Shown piece after piece: positions 12,040 through 24,454 of a stretch of DNA of 64,000 nucleotides (within the stretch, counting starts at the first letter, position 1; every line of letters begins with the position of its first letter). The notes beneath the pieces are model-generated. The model was given only the letters and a program-made list of their open reading frames with translations, was not told the DNA's origin and did no database searches. Source of the stretch: Pseudisothecium myosuroides (taxonomy: Eukaryota > Streptophyta > Bryopsida > Hypnales > Lembophyllaceae); NCBI GenBank assembly GCA_951799445.1, contig OX637289.1:2830501-2894500 (forward strand). The letters are read 5' to 3'. A program made the position numbers and the translations under genes.

Positions 12040-13512
12040 CGGTACCCTTGACAACCGATATGGGACAATTGCATCTTGTAAAATCTACCAAATATTAGGT
12101 GGAAACAACATTGAAATGTAAGATGTGTAAATGTGTTGCAAAGTCTACCAATTTGAATTGCACACAGGGGATTTGGAGAGAATTTATGAAAATTTCTTCA
12201 AAGAAAATCCACAATTTCCTTATGTATAGGAATTCTTTGAAGATCCCCTCCACAATGACATTAGAACATTGGGAAACATAAGAATTGGCAAAAACTAGTA
12301 GGGAAAAACAACAAAATCTCCACATCATTCACATAAATTCCAAACAAGTCCAATGTGAATGTTTTTTTTGCACTCACCCTAAGAATTGATGGTATATCTA
12401 GTATGGTAGGGAATTTTTGTCAAGTGCTTTGAGTAAAAAATCATGTACTTGAGGATTGAATGCGAGTTGAAAGTAAATTATTTTAAAATCCGATCCGACC
12501 ACCTCTTCTAATAGAATTGGCAAACATGAATAGATGAAATGTTGGATTGGTTTGAACTCACAAAAATTTTGAGGCCTTAAATTTATGTACCAACCTTGAT
12601 AGCACCAAGAATGAATAGCCCATTAGTATAGTGTTGATATTTTGTATCCACAATCAAAGTACATGAGTACATCTCAATGTATACTCACTGGATATAATCA
12701 CTGCAATAATTTTTTCTATTAATGTGTGGCATTAATTTATCAAAATCTCACTATTTTAGATTAAAATTAATTGTATTTATTCATTCCCAAAGAAATAAAA
12801 CATAGTAATACTAGATGTTTTTAAATATAGATACTCCAATAACGCAATTACAAATTGACAATTTTGCAACTTCACAACTTTGACACTTCTTTGTGAATTA
12901 TAGGCTTTATGAAATGTCTTTTTCCTTTTGGATTCTATATTTAGGTATTGGTTTCCACATTATCCAAAATTTGATAATTTTTGGAATCACGGAACCTTCC
13001 AACTAGAGTCATTTTATGGTTTGTCACACTTACTAAAACATATAAATGCAACAAGAAATCAAACTTGCTTTTATAATTTATAGCTAAAAACTTACATATT
13101 CATCCATGTTTGGATAAAAATAAAACAATTCTTCAACTGAAAAATTTGAAATTATTTTCTAATCTTTTTTTATATGATTAAAATATGAAAAAAATCAAAT
13201 TTTTTCTTTGCCCTTTAAGTATACATTTAAATTTTTTTTAAACTTAAATTTAAAAGTAATCCTAAATTGTCAAAGACGAAATTTATTTTGAAATGGTTTT
13301 GAAATAGTTTTAAAAGAGAGCTCCTAAATCCCTAAATGTTTGCAATTACTTTTTTCTTGAATTTTTTTAGAAAAGTCATAGCTTATGTATACATTAAATT
13401 TTCTATAAATAATATTTTATTTATTAATTTTGTAAAAATTCATTACAAAATGTGTTTCAAATGGTAATTTTAGTATTAATTTTTTTGTGTACACATTGGC
13501 CCACTTCAAAGT
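12040..13512. other. gene-free AT-rich stretch
   Basis: AT-rich, no protein-like frame and no clear inverted repeat ends. Confidence 0.5.
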
Positions 13513-13582
13513 CATATTAACTTCTTCGTTTCACGTGACTTCTGATTCAAAATTGTCTATTAAGAAAAGAACAATTATACTT

Positions 13583-13774
13583 ACATAACATTCAGTAGCA
13601 TTAGTTACTACTGCCTTAGCTCTACAGTGTTCGGTGTGGAATATCCCACACTCAACAGCCTTTCAATCCTCCACCTATTAGTAGTCACTGATGAAGGATT
13701 GTTGGGTGTGGAATATCCCACACCTTGCACTATAAAATCAAGAAAGTGCCACCCAATGCTACTGAATGTTATGT
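13583..13774. mobile_element. 192-bp MITE with perfect 20-bp terminal repeats
   Basis: Starts ACATAACATTCAGTAGCATT and ends with its exact reverse complement. It interrupts the left arm of the palindrome; the right arm (near 17895-17905, reversed) runs through without it. The palindromic motif GTGTGGAATATCCCACAC occurs twice inside. About 10 extra bases follow the right end compared with the empty arm, perhaps a worn target duplication. Superfamily not determined. Confidence 0.85.
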
Positions 13775-14155
13775 ATTGTTAGTGATTTATTTTGTCAACT
13801 TTGCAACGAATAATAAACCTCCAAAAACTGTGAATATAGGAAAGATTCCAAAGTTCAATAGTATTTCAACTTTGAATAGACGTATAATTACTTGTTTTGG
13901 TGTGCTAAATCAAAACAGTGGACTGGCTATCCAACATACAATACTACCACTGACAAACATTTTCTTCCTTTTCAATCACTAATTAATATCCAAGCAAAGT
14001 ATTAATTCCACATTAATTGTTCAAGTATGATTTTGTTGTTGTTCATTTTTATTGTGTTTTTGTTTTCCATTTAGGGTTTTGTTCACAGCTTGTAGTATGT
14101 GTCCAGTTTTTTTCAGTAATTTCTTGTAACTAATTGGAAGAAATGCAATTTCCAA

Positions 14156-14393
14156 ATTTTTTTTGAACAAATGGTAAAACCGTTGCATTAAAAAAATCCG
14201 AACCAACAACAGCCAAGCCGTGAGGCTGGACAATGAAGAGAACCAAATAGAAACCAAAGAGACAGGAAGCTGCTGAAACAAGCAAAGAGGAAGATCCTTC
14301 TTGCTCCAAACAATATTGGAGCTAGACCTATGAACTAAAGATGGAGAATGGATCCAACTAAGGTCGAACTTAGCCCAAATTCAATTTCCAAAA
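14156..14393 (-). mobile_element. LINE 3' fragment in the left palindrome arm
   Basis: Inverted copy of 17281-17516 carried by the palindrome, with the same GAACAAATGGT...GTTGCATTAAAAAAA tail. It is not an independent insertion. Confidence 0.5.
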
Positions 14394-14641
14394 CATTCAT
14401 CTCCTAGCTAGTGGATGGATGGTTGAGTTCAACTTCACGTGATGAATGCTTGTAACCAAATTTGTTACAGCCTTGAAGTAATCTCAATTAAATTTGCTAA
14501 TTAATCCTAAAACAACCAACTTGTCACCATGAAAATCATCCATTTTGATACCATGTGAATTATTTGCATAAAAAATAAAATTTAAGCACGCATTGAAAGT
14601 CAAACTATTGATCAAGACCTTCCCTTTTTGCACAAAATTCT

Positions 14642-14920
14642 AAAGATGAACATCTACACTTTTGTCTTGTCTTACATAAATGGATTCTCTTTCCTCCATC
14701 AAACACTTCGTGTCCACAATGATGTTATAGGATTAAAGATGAACATCTGCACTTTTGTCTTGTCTTACATAAATGGAGTCTCTTTCCTTTATCAAACACT
14801 TTGTGTCCACGATGACGTTATAGGATTAAAGATGAACATCTGCACTTTTGTCTTGTCTTACATAAATGGATTCTCTTTCCTTTATCAAACACTTTGTGTC
14901 CACAATGACGTTATAGGATT
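14642..14920. repeat. three tandem 93-bp units (left palindrome arm)
   Basis: Units start at 14642, 14735 and 14828, each containing AACATCTGCACTTTTGTCTT or a one-base variant. The period is a multiple of three, so a chance reading frame repeats a 31-residue unit (YTFVLSYINGFSF...). The inverted copy is at about 16755-17034. No sign of a real protein. Confidence 0.9.
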
Positions 14921-15758
14921 AAGAATAAGAAAAATTGATTAATCCCCCACCCATATTCAAAAATTCAAAGGTAATGCTCCTATATGTCTTGTGCCAAACA
15001 AATCAATTGTCAGTATGATTTTAGTTTCCATTTTGCAAATTTCTCAAGTAAGTCTCTGAAAGATTGGTTGTCAAAGGGTAACGTGCGGTATCATTTTGAT
15101 GAATTAGGTCTAAAAGTATGCTGCAAAGGAGAAATTATTTAGTGACATGGTGGTGTGGTGGTGTGAGCAATATGCAAGATAGCTTGGACCAAGAGTCATT
15201 CGTATGCATTTTACAACACCGCAAGCCAGAAGTTCATCTGTAGTGAGTTAAGTGGACCAAGATTTGCATGGAAAAGGGTCACTAAAACAAAATCAAAGAA
15301 GGTGGTATTTGAGTATGTTGACCTAGCAAAAGAAGGGGATTCTATTCTAATGTAACGTGTGTTTTTTGCGTCGGAATGTCCGTTAACATCAGTCAAGAGG
15401 TGTCCTGACGCGTCAAGATCACTTTTGAGTAATACGGACAAAAAAATATATTTTCTAAAATCCAAGCATCGTTGAAGTTCATTACGTCCGTCCTTTGTGT
15501 CCGTTGAGTTGGATGGCTTGTTTGCCGTATTGAATGGCCTATCCGTCCGTTGTAGGTTCCGATGAGACTATAACAAAGGTTGTTAGAGATCATTGGCCTA
15601 TATGTTGGATATGGATTAAAAATAGGGTTAATTTTGATTGGGATTGTATGCAAGGATAGTCTGTCGGTAGTCCACTTTGCTACATCTTTTGGGCCACCTA
15701 CATCTTGATGTCTAGGTGAGAGAAATCATTAATGTGACGTCTTGCTAAAAACATTGCT

Positions 15759-15918
15759 GAGGTCTTTATTTGTATCATGAGGTTTTTATTTGTATCATGA
15801 GGTCTTTATTTGTATCATGAGGTCTTTCTCTATATTATGAGGTCTTTATCTGTATCATGAGATTTTTCTCTATATCATGAAGTCTTTATCTGTATCATGA
15901 GGTCTTTCTCTATATCAT
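15759..15918 (+). repeat. eight 20-bp tandem units in the palindrome spacer
   Basis: Eight consecutive 20-base units of the form GAGGTCTTTATTTGTATCAT, alternating with a GAGGTCTTTCTCTATATCAT variant. It lies wholly in the single-copy spacer of the palindrome. Confidence 0.95.
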
Positions 15919-16754
15919 GAGCTCTTACAATCATAAATCGTGCGGCTTCACAAATTTCCACATATTCTTACAAGACTTCAATTTGTCTCTTCAAATCCTA
16001 AAGATCACTCATATAGGCTTCATTAAAGAGGAGATAGGCACCCTAAACCCTATTTTTAGTCCATATCCAACATATAGGCCAATGATCTCTAACAACCTTT
16101 GTTATAGTCTCATCGGAACCTACAACGGACGGATAGGCCATTCAATACGGCAAACAAGCCATCCAACTCAACGGACACAAAGGACGGACGTAATGAACTT
16201 CAACGATGCTTGGATTTTAGAAAATATATTTTTTTGTCCGTATTACTCAAAAGTGATCTTGACGCGTCAGGACACCTCTTGACTGATGTTAACGGACATT
16301 CCGACGCAAAAAACACACGTTACATTAGAATAGAATCCCCTTCTTTTGCTAGGTCAACATACTCAAATACCACCTTCTTTGATTTTGTTTTAGTGACCCT
16401 TTTCCATGCAAATCTTGGTCCACTTAACTCACTACAGATGAACTTCTGGCTTGCGGTGTTGTAAAATGCATACGAATGACTCTTGGTCCAAGCTATCTTG
16501 CATATTGCTCACACCACCACACCACCATGTCACTAAATAATTTCTCCTTTGCAGCATACTTTTAGACCTAATTCATCAAAATGATACCGCACGTTACCCT
16601 TTGACAACCAATCTTTCAGAGACTTACTTGAGAAATTTGCAAAATGGAAACTAAAATCATACTGACAATTGATTTGTTTGGCACAAGACATATAGGAGCA
16701 TTACCTTTGAATTTTTGAATATGGGTGGGGGATTAATCAATTTTTCTTATTCTT

Positions 16755-17034
16755 AATCCTATAACGTCATTGTGGACACAAAGTGTTTGATAAAGGAAAG
16801 AGAATCCATTTATGTAAGACAAGACAAAAGTGCAGATGTTCATCTTTAATCCTATAACGTCATCGTGGACACAAAGTGTTTGATAAAGGAAAGAGACTCC
16901 ATTTATGTAAGACAAGACAAAAGTGCAGATGTTCATCTTTAATCCTATAACATCATTGTGGACACGAAGTGTTTGATGGAGGAAAGAGAATCCATTTATG
17001 TAAGACAAGACAAAAGTGTAGATGTTCATCTTTA
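16755..17034. repeat. three tandem 93-bp units (right palindrome arm)
   Basis: Inverted copy of the triplicate in the left arm, with the same one-base differences between units. The triplication therefore came before the arm duplication, or was homogenised with it. Confidence 0.9.
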
Positions 17035-17280
17035 GAATTTTGTGCAAAAAGGGAAGGTCTTGATCAATAGTTTGACTTTCAATGCGTGCTTAAATTTTAT
17101 TTTTTATGCAAATAATTCACATGGTATCAAAATGGATGATTTTCATGGTGACAAGTTGGTTGTTTTAGGATTAATTAGCAAATTTAATTGAGATTACTTC
17201 AAGGCTGTAACAAATTTGGTTACAAGCATTCATCACGTGAAGTTGAACTCAACCATCCATCCACTAGCTAGGAGATGAAT

Positions 17281-17516
17281 GTTTTGGAAATTGAATTTGG
17301 GCTAAGTTCGACCTTAGTTGGATCCATTCTCCATCTTTAGTTCATAGGTCTAGCTCCAATATTGTTTGGAGCAAGAAGGATCTTCCTCTTTGCTTGTTTC
17401 AGCAGCTTCCTGTCTCTTTGGTTTCTATTTGGTTCTCTTCATTGTCCAGCCTCACGGCTTGGCTGTTGTTGGTTCGGATTTTTTTAATGCAACGGTTTTA
17501 CCATTTGTTCAAAAAA
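17281..17516 (+). mobile_element. LINE 3' fragment in the right palindrome arm
   Basis: Ends TTTTTTTAATGCAACGGTTT, ACCATTTGTTC and AAAAAA, the tail also seen at 25860-25901. The stretch just before (GTCTCTTTGG, TTGTCCAGCC) suggests a truncated L1-type element. Confidence 0.5.
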
Positions 17517-17963
17517 GTTTTGGAAATTGCATTTCTTCCAATTAGTTACAAGAAATTACTGAAAAAAACTGGACACATGCTACAAGCTGTGAACAAACCC
17601 TAAATGGAAAACAAAAACACAATAAAAATGAACAACAACAAAATCATACTTGAACAATTAATGTGGAATTAATACTTTGCTTGGATATTAATTTGTGATT
17701 GAAAAGTCCTGAAGAAAATGTTTGTCAGTGGTAGTATTGTATGTTGGATAGCCAATCCACTGTTTTGATTTAGCACACCAAAACAAGTAATTATACGTCT
17801 ATTCAAAGTTGAAATACTATTGAACTTTGGAATCTTTCCTGTATTCACAGTTTTTGGAGGTTTGTTACTCGTTGCAAAATTGACAAATAATAAGTATTTT
17901 TGCTCTTTTCCTAATAGACAATTTTGAATCAAAATTCACGTGAAATTGAGAAGTTATTATATA

Positions 17964-18495
17964 CTCCCTCCGTCCCAAAATGATCTTCATGTTCTACTTT
18001 GTGATGTTGTAAATTGGTCAAATTTGGTTTTTGAGTGCTATTTGGGACCAACAAAACAACTCCAAGTAGAAGATTCCCCTCCATCCATGCAATCATCAAT
18101 CAAAAACCAAATGAAATGACTAAAAGGGCCAAACAACATTGTCCATTCTTATTTTTTGCATCACTTTGAATATTGACCAATTGAAGGAGATGAAGTTCTA
18201 GGAGGTTGACCAGAGGGCCACACATGGTCTTGGGCATATACTAAATGCTTACAAAATGAGGACCTCAAACTCAACAATGAATTGACGAATGGTGCTCTTT
18301 GAAAATACCCCCCAAAATATACTTTCAATGTTTCCAAAAGTACACTTTGAAAAGGACTCCAAAATTTAAAGTTCTTAGAATGCTAGGGGTGCACCAAAAT
18401 CTATTTATAGTATAAAATTGGTTTCTAAAATGTTATTTTTAGCCTTAATCCGGAACATTTTGTTCAATAGGAAGATCATTTTGGGACGGAGGTAG
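17964..18495. mobile_element. Stowaway-type MITE (532 bp)
   Basis: Ends CTCCCTCCGTCCCAAAA and TTTTGGGACGGAGGTAG, flanked by TA on both sides (17962-17963 and 18496-18497). The CTCCCTCCGTCCC end with a TA target is the hallmark of Stowaway (Tc1/mariner-type) MITEs. It marks the outer edge of the right palindrome arm. Non-coding. Confidence 0.95.
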
Positions 18496-18553
18496 TATTA
18501 TATAACCGAGGAGCGATGCTAGTGCCGAATTGGTTATCATACATAACCAGTTG

Positions 18554-19192
18554 TATAGTAAGGTCTACTTCATTTACGAATTTTTGAAATCGCAGGAAAG
18601 AAAATTTCACAGCTGCCAACTTTGACAGCCACACATGTTGGTAGAATTAACATATTTTTTTTGTGTGAATCTTTTGAACTTGAAATTTGGCACACATGTT
18701 ATTAACATAGAGATGATTTCATCATAAAAATTTCATGGTAAATAAAAGAAATTTCAACCCTTGGGATAGTGTCAAAGTTGGTAGTAGTGAAATTGTTTCT
18801 CACAACTACACGTTGGTAGATTTTGAATATCTATTTTTGTGGGGGTATTTTGGACTTGAAACTTCTTACACATGTAATCAACATATACATGGTCATATGG
18901 AAAAAAATTCATAGCAAAGAAAAAAAATTCAATCCTTAGAAGGGTGTCAAAGTTGGCAGTAGTGAAATTTTTCTCACAGCTACACATGTTGGTAGATTTC
19001 GAATATCTTTTTTTGTGTAAATCATTTGGCCTTGAAATTTTACACACATGTAATTAATTTAAAGATGATTTTGTAAAAATTTCATGGTCAAAAAACAATT
19101 TTTGAGCCCTCAGGAGGCTGTCAAAGTTGGCAGCTGTGAAATTTCCTTCCTTGCAATTTCAAAAATTTGTAAATGAAGTAGACCTTACTATA
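18554..19192. mobile_element. fold-back element with 78-bp terminal repeats and internal tandem units
   Basis: The terminal inverted repeats start TATAGTAAGGTCTACTTC and extend about 78 bases to the motif GCCAACTTTGACAGCC. The interior holds three diverged tandem units of about 190 bases, each containing GTCAAAGTTGG, a CACATGTTGGTAGA-like stretch and an ACACATGTAAT-like stretch. Family unknown; flanks show no clear duplication. Confidence 0.8.
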
Positions 19193-19533
19193 CATTTTCA
19201 ATCACAACCTTTGATCTTCATAATCCAAGGTTGTAGGAAATAAGTTGAAAGGAAAGAAGGTAATGAGTTGCAACTTGTAATGGCAATGGTGATGGGTTGC
19301 CAATGGGAAGGTACCACGTTAGTGTTGAAATGTCAACAACTAGTTATGACTTTGAATTGGGCCAATGTGCACTAAAATTGAATTTCTAGTTCCAAGGCTA
19401 TTGGAGTATCTGTAGTGTGAAAAGGCCCCACTAATTCTACAAGTGACTCATTTTGCTCCGTAACTAGTAGAATTAATTGATAGTATATTTACTATATAGT
19501 GTCATTTTAAAGTTTGATATTTTTTAAGTTTAA

Positions 19534-20172
19534 CCTCTAAATGCCCAAGGCTTTTTTTGAGCTTCTAGGAATTTTCTCTAAATTGAACAAAAAGCCAACA
19601 TTTTGATAAGTTGTATCAATTTTTTTGGAATTGTTACTATACAAATTAAACTTGACATGTTAGAGATCACATAGGAAAAGAAAATACAACAATACCACTT
19701 TATAAATTGAAAGATTATAATGTTTGATCATGAAGGTGTTAAAACTGCGAAAGTGATTTGAAGTCTTTCAATCTTCTCTCCACATGTCAAATCTAAAAAG
19801 TTACCCAAAAAAATGAGGTTAAGGGCTGTAACATTCCTAACCGCAATCAATATAAGGCTTTTCAAATCTACTCTACAAATTTTTAAAATGAATTTCTAAT
19901 GCAATTTTTTCTCCAAGATCTAGTGTATTTGAGGCTCATTTCCAAGAGCCTTCAACACTACGGAAAGTCAAGATTGCAATGGACATCCTTGTGAAAAATC
20001 TTGAATAATAAATTTACAATCATTTATTTTCAAAATCGGTTCTCTAATGCTAAAACTAGACTTCAAAAAGAATTTTTCAAAAATAAACTACTGAAAATAG
20101 AAACTTGGTTAGGTTTTATTTAACTTCAAAGTACTGCCAACACCAAAATTTGATGCCATAGGCATTTAGGAG
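19534..20172. mobile_element. TTAA-flanked MITE family B, copy 1 (639 bp)
   Basis: Ends CCTCTAAATGCCC and GGCATTTAGGAG, flanked by TTAA at 19530-19533 and 20173-20176. The first 150 bases match the right end of 44763-45408 (reversed) and the left end of 61049-61463, including TTGAACAAAAAGCCAACATT and TGTTAGAGATCACAT. Family B shares the TTAA target and the CC-rich end with family A but not the interior. Confidence 0.85.
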
Positions 20173-20439
20173 TTAAATAATATGATATTTGATATGATTC
20201 ATATAATGTTAGATTAATAAAAATTAAAGTTACTAGACATTGTTTTATACAAATTCTAGCTAAGTGGATGAATTACAAATTTCTTGCCAAATTATTATGA
20301 AACGGAACTTTTTATTTTTAGTAGGACATGTGTTGTAGTAGTAGAGGTTACAAGCCCAACTACACACTGTATCAAGGGTTTCAAAGATATGGATATTTTG
20401 TAGGAATATAGGTAATTGTAAAATATACTTGTATTATTT

Positions 20440-21115
20440 TTCATCCCACGTTAAGTGTTGACTTGTTTTTTGGCCATAACTTTTGTGTTATGGCTCTAAA
20501 AGACTCAAGATTTGTAAATAAGATACTCATGACTAGACAACTTGGCTAATTTTTTTTCATTTGCAAAAAAATGTACTATCCAAAATTAGCCCCCAATTCT
20601 ATGGCACACTTGCCAATTTGGGGAGGTTTAATACTATTTTTAGCCCAAAAAACAAATTTGAAGCTAAAATTTGCAGGGGATGGTCTTCTAATAGACTAGT
20701 AGCTATTGTTCAAAGAAATTCTAAAAATAATTGATTGTATGTTGTATGGACCAAAGTGCACAAAGTAAATTTCTTTTAGCTTGCAGTCTGAAACATGTAA
20801 AATATTATTTTGGTGGTTCTTTTGGTGATTGACCATCTCTATAGAGTTGTTACAAATTGACAAATTTTATTTATGTATATTTTTTTTATTTTTTTTACAA
20901 ATTAAAACATTGAGATTTAGCACTTTTTTAATTCTCCTATGTAGAGAATTTTTCTATGCTTTATCTTCCTAGGGTACAATCTTCTTAAAGGTGTATACAT
21001 TGGCCATATTTTTAATTTTTAATTTTTTTTGAATCTAACTTTAAAATACTCTAGAAAAATAAGCATGAGTATTATGAAAACGCAACAAAAACAACAGTTT
21101 TTTTTTCTATCACCC
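20440..21115. mobile_element. GGGTGATTGCAAGAAA-family element, copy iv (eroded)
   Basis: The right end reads TATCACCC at 21115. The interior, on the minus strand, matches the copy at 24455-25187 through the region of CATGAGTATT, CCTAGGGTAC and AGAGAATTTTTCTAT. The left end is worn and set by similarity around AAGTGTTGACTTG. No clear target duplication remains. Together with the copy at 24455 it forms an outer inverted repeat around the fold-back at 21687-24004. Confidence 0.6.
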
Positions 21116-21686
21116 ATATGAGTTGTGGAGACACTTTGGATATTATGATCGTCATTGATGAGTCTCAATAGATGTGTGCATTATTGAATGAAATTAGATT
21201 TCAATTGTGCATGTAGGTCACCAGATAGGTAGGAGATATCTCTAGCCATGCCTTGATAGTTGAATGACTTTTGTCTTGTGATGAAAATCTACATTCAGAC
21301 TGATGTGGCAATGACAATGTTTAGACATTTGTAATGTCATTAATTGTTAGATTGATTGGGCACTAGGGTACATTTTAAACTATTGGCCCAATGTACTACT
21401 TGGGCTTAATATATTATTAAAAAAATTAATCGGTTAACAACTAAAAATTTATAGATTTATAGCTTGTTCTAATTTAGAATAGGTTCTTTTGCTAGAACAA
21501 TTTGAATTTAATTTACATGAAAAAAAAGGCATGTTATTTCAACATTTTTTCTATTTTTTTCTAAAAATACTAAATTATTTTGTTTAAATTAATATTTATA
21601 ATCTACTTTAAAGTCAATTTTTGATGAGATTTTTTTCAAATTTTATTGATAAATATTGGTTATTGATTTATTGCAATGATACAGTG

Positions 21687-24004
21687 ACTGATGAAACCGA
21701 GTACTTTTGTGAAACGTTTTCATTCAAACAACCATACTGTAAGCATCAATGGATAAAACCCAAAAGTGTACACATGAAAGTTGCAGAGCACAACATACAA
21801 CACTTTACCTTGGAAGTTTGAAGGAAAAATTATTTGTGATTTGAAAGAAAAGTAATTCCATAGTTTGCTATGTCAAAAACTCGGTTTTGTTCAACATAGT
21901 TTGGCTTTATCTTATCTGTTGTCAATTTTTTCTTAAAACTCCCAAAAAACTTTTTGTACCTTAGCATGTTGGTATACATCATTTTTTATTGTTGTATACA
22001 AAAATTGAAGGAAATTTACATTTATAGAATTAAAAATATTAACAATTTAACAAACATGCAAATGATGTTGGTTCTCACAAAATTTGAGTTTTTTTGTGGA
22101 ATTGAGAGCATGGGATTGCATTAGCCATGGTAAAGAGAGTATAGGTTGCAAAATAGACCACTTTTATATTTAAATGCCCTTGTATATGAAATATTTGTTG
22201 AATTGGGCAATGTGTACAATTTATATTTTACAATTGTATAATGCATTTTTAAATTCAACTTTTGTGTTCAAAGACTAGAGTTAATGATGCATATAATTCA
22301 TCCAAAAAAATCCAAAAAAATCCATCATCATTGTCTGTATCATCCCAAAACTACTAATTTTCTTAATGTCAATGTAATTTTTGAAAATTAGTAGTTTTTG
22401 GATAATACAGACAATGATGATGGATTTTTTTGATTTTTTTGGATAAAATATATGCATCATTAACTCTAGTCTTTGAACACAAAAGTTGAATTTAAAAATG
22501 CATTATACAATTGTAAAATATAAATTGTACACATTGCCCAATTCAACAAATATTTCATATACAAGGGCATTTAAATATAAAAGTGGTCTATTTTGCAACC
22601 TATACTCTCTTTACCATGGCTAATGCAATCCCATGCTCTCAATTCCACAAAAAAACTCAAATTTTGTGAGAACCAACATCATTTGCATGTTTGTTAAATT
22701 GTTAATATTTTTAATTCTATAAATGTAAATTTCCTTCAATTTTTGTATACAACAATAAAAAATGATGTATACCAACATGCTAAGGTACAAAAAGTTTTTT
22801 GGGAGTTTTAACCCCTAAAGGCCCATTGTCCGTTCGGGGGACAAATGGGATTTCGGGCAGGTACCTACGGGCTGAAATTTTGTCCTGATTTTTTGAAACT
22901 TTTTTTGAAGATAGAAAAACTGAAAAGCTTTGTGGGAGTATAATTTTTTCTACAATCGGTGCCCGGGAACAATAGTTATGGCCAAATAAGCTCAAAACAG
23001 GGGACGGCGGGCAGCCCGGGCAGCAGAAAAAAAATGGACAAAAATTTGAATTTTTTTTTTTAATATTTTTTTTCTGATAGATTATATTTTTGCCTATCTG
23101 GAAAGCTTTGATTCATTTCATTTGGATATGTTATGAGAAAGTTATGGATATTCTTGTTTTTCGGGCAGTTAGAGCATCTTCTTGAAAAAAATAACTTGTA
23201 GGATTCATTTCTGAATGCAATTTTTCAAATTTTTCAAATTTTTTTTTTTTGCATGGTCTGATTTACTTGCTAGAACAATCTCACCATTGGGATTAGTGCA
23301 TTTTAATTCCATCTAAAATATATGAATATTTTAGATTTTCCTTTTATCTTGGACCTACTTCTACTTAACAATTTTTTTAAGAATGATAATTAAGTTTTTT
23401 TGAATTTTTTTTTTTTTTCCTAGACTCTCAACTCAATTTTCTACAATAAAGATTAAAAGCTCAAAACGCTGTAGTGCAAAAATTTTAAGTTAAAAATGTC
23501 TATAGCCAAAAAATCTAGCCCTGCAATGTGCTGAAAAACTTGTTTTTTTCACTTTAAACGCAGATATCTTGCAATCTGTGCGGTCAAAAATTCTGAAAAT
23601 TTTTCCATACATTCTCATACTAGTTAGGTGTAAGATCCTACGGTTAGATGTTCTAAAAAAACATTTTTAAATTTTTTTTATACTTTGCTATAGAAATGGC
23701 AGTTTTCAGTGTTTTTTGGCAGAAAAAAGGCCTTGGGCCTTTAGGGGTTAAGAAAAAATTGACAAAAGATAAGGTAAAGCCAAACTATGTTGAACAAAAC
23801 CGAGTTTTTGACATAGCAAACTATGGAATTACTTTTCTTTCAAATCACAACTAATTTTTTCTTCAAACTTCCATGGTAACGTGTTGTATGTTGTGCTCTA
23901 CAACTTTTATGTGTACACTTTTGGGTTTTATCCATTGATGCTTACAGTATGGTTGATTGAATGAAAATGTTTCACAAAAGTACTCGAATTCGTTAGTCAC
24001 TGTA
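21687..24004. repeat. fold-back repeat with 0.68-kb arms, one arm interrupted
   Basis: The left arm 21687-22362 and right arm 22380-24004 are inverted copies, tightly matched near the hinge (CATCATCATTGTCTGTATCAT against ACAGACAATGATGATGG) and more diverged outward. The right arm is longer by the 940-bp TTAA element at 22812-23747. No terminal target duplication could be read. No coding capacity. Confidence 0.85.
22812..23747. mobile_element. TTAA-flanked MITE family A, copy 2 (936 bp), with empty site in the window
   Basis: The ends are CCCCTAAAGGCCC and GGGCCTTTAGGGG, flanked on both sides by TTAA (22808-22811 and 23748-23751). It sits inside the right arm of the fold-back at 21687-24004. 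The left arm, read on the other strand near 21925-21945, has the same flanks (GGGAGTTTTAAGAAAAAA) with one TTAA and no insert. This shows directly that TTAA is a target duplication. The interior is AT-rich and non-coding. TTAA with CCC ends is the piggyBac pattern; no transposase is present to confirm this. Confidence 0.92.
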
Positions 24005-24454
24005 GATTCAAATATATGGATATGATTTATGGTAATAGTATGCAAATTTTTGTAAAAATATCATTGTTTAATTTTTATTCAAAGTTTTTTAAATAACAAA
24101 CCTTTATATATTTGGATATTTAGACTAAAAAACTAAAATACCAAGCCTTCATTAAAAAAAACTGAAAATAATAAATAATATTGTGCTTTTTGAAATACAA
24201 AAGCAAGCCAAGATGGATGATAATGTGCCAAGTATGAGGTCTACATGAATTCATGGACATGAATGCATCATTAGCATCAACTTTTACTTTTGTTATTAGC
24301 ACGGAGGGCATACGAAAGCTTTGTGTGCTTAAAGTTGTCATTTGGTCAAATGTTCTCATGACATACATCTTCTAATCAATATGCATCAGTCATTGAAGAA
24401 ACAATTTTAGAACATTTATCAAAGAAACCTTAATCCCCTATAATTTTTGTACTT

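Larger units (their letters stand above)
13513..17962. repeat. large near-perfect palindrome, arms of about 1.9 kb
   Basis: The left arm 13513-15630 and right arm 16044-17962 are inverted copies around a spacer of about 413 bases. From about 13990 inward the arms look essentially identical: chance reading frames of 84 and 104 codons are the same in both. The outer 300 bases show several differences. The left arm carries a 192-bp MITE that the right arm lacks, and the right arm ends at a Stowaway insertion. Inside each arm are a three-unit 93-bp repeat and a LINE 3' fragment. There is no gene. Confidence 0.92.

Noticed and set aside
15759..15918. CRISPR-like array
   Set aside because: The 20-base units are contiguous with no unique spacers, and the window is eukaryotic.
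15211..17047. Paired identical reading frames of 84 and 104 codons in the palindrome arms
   Set aside because: They repeat only because the arms are copies, and the 104-codon frame is a 93-bp tandem repeat. No protein family is visible.
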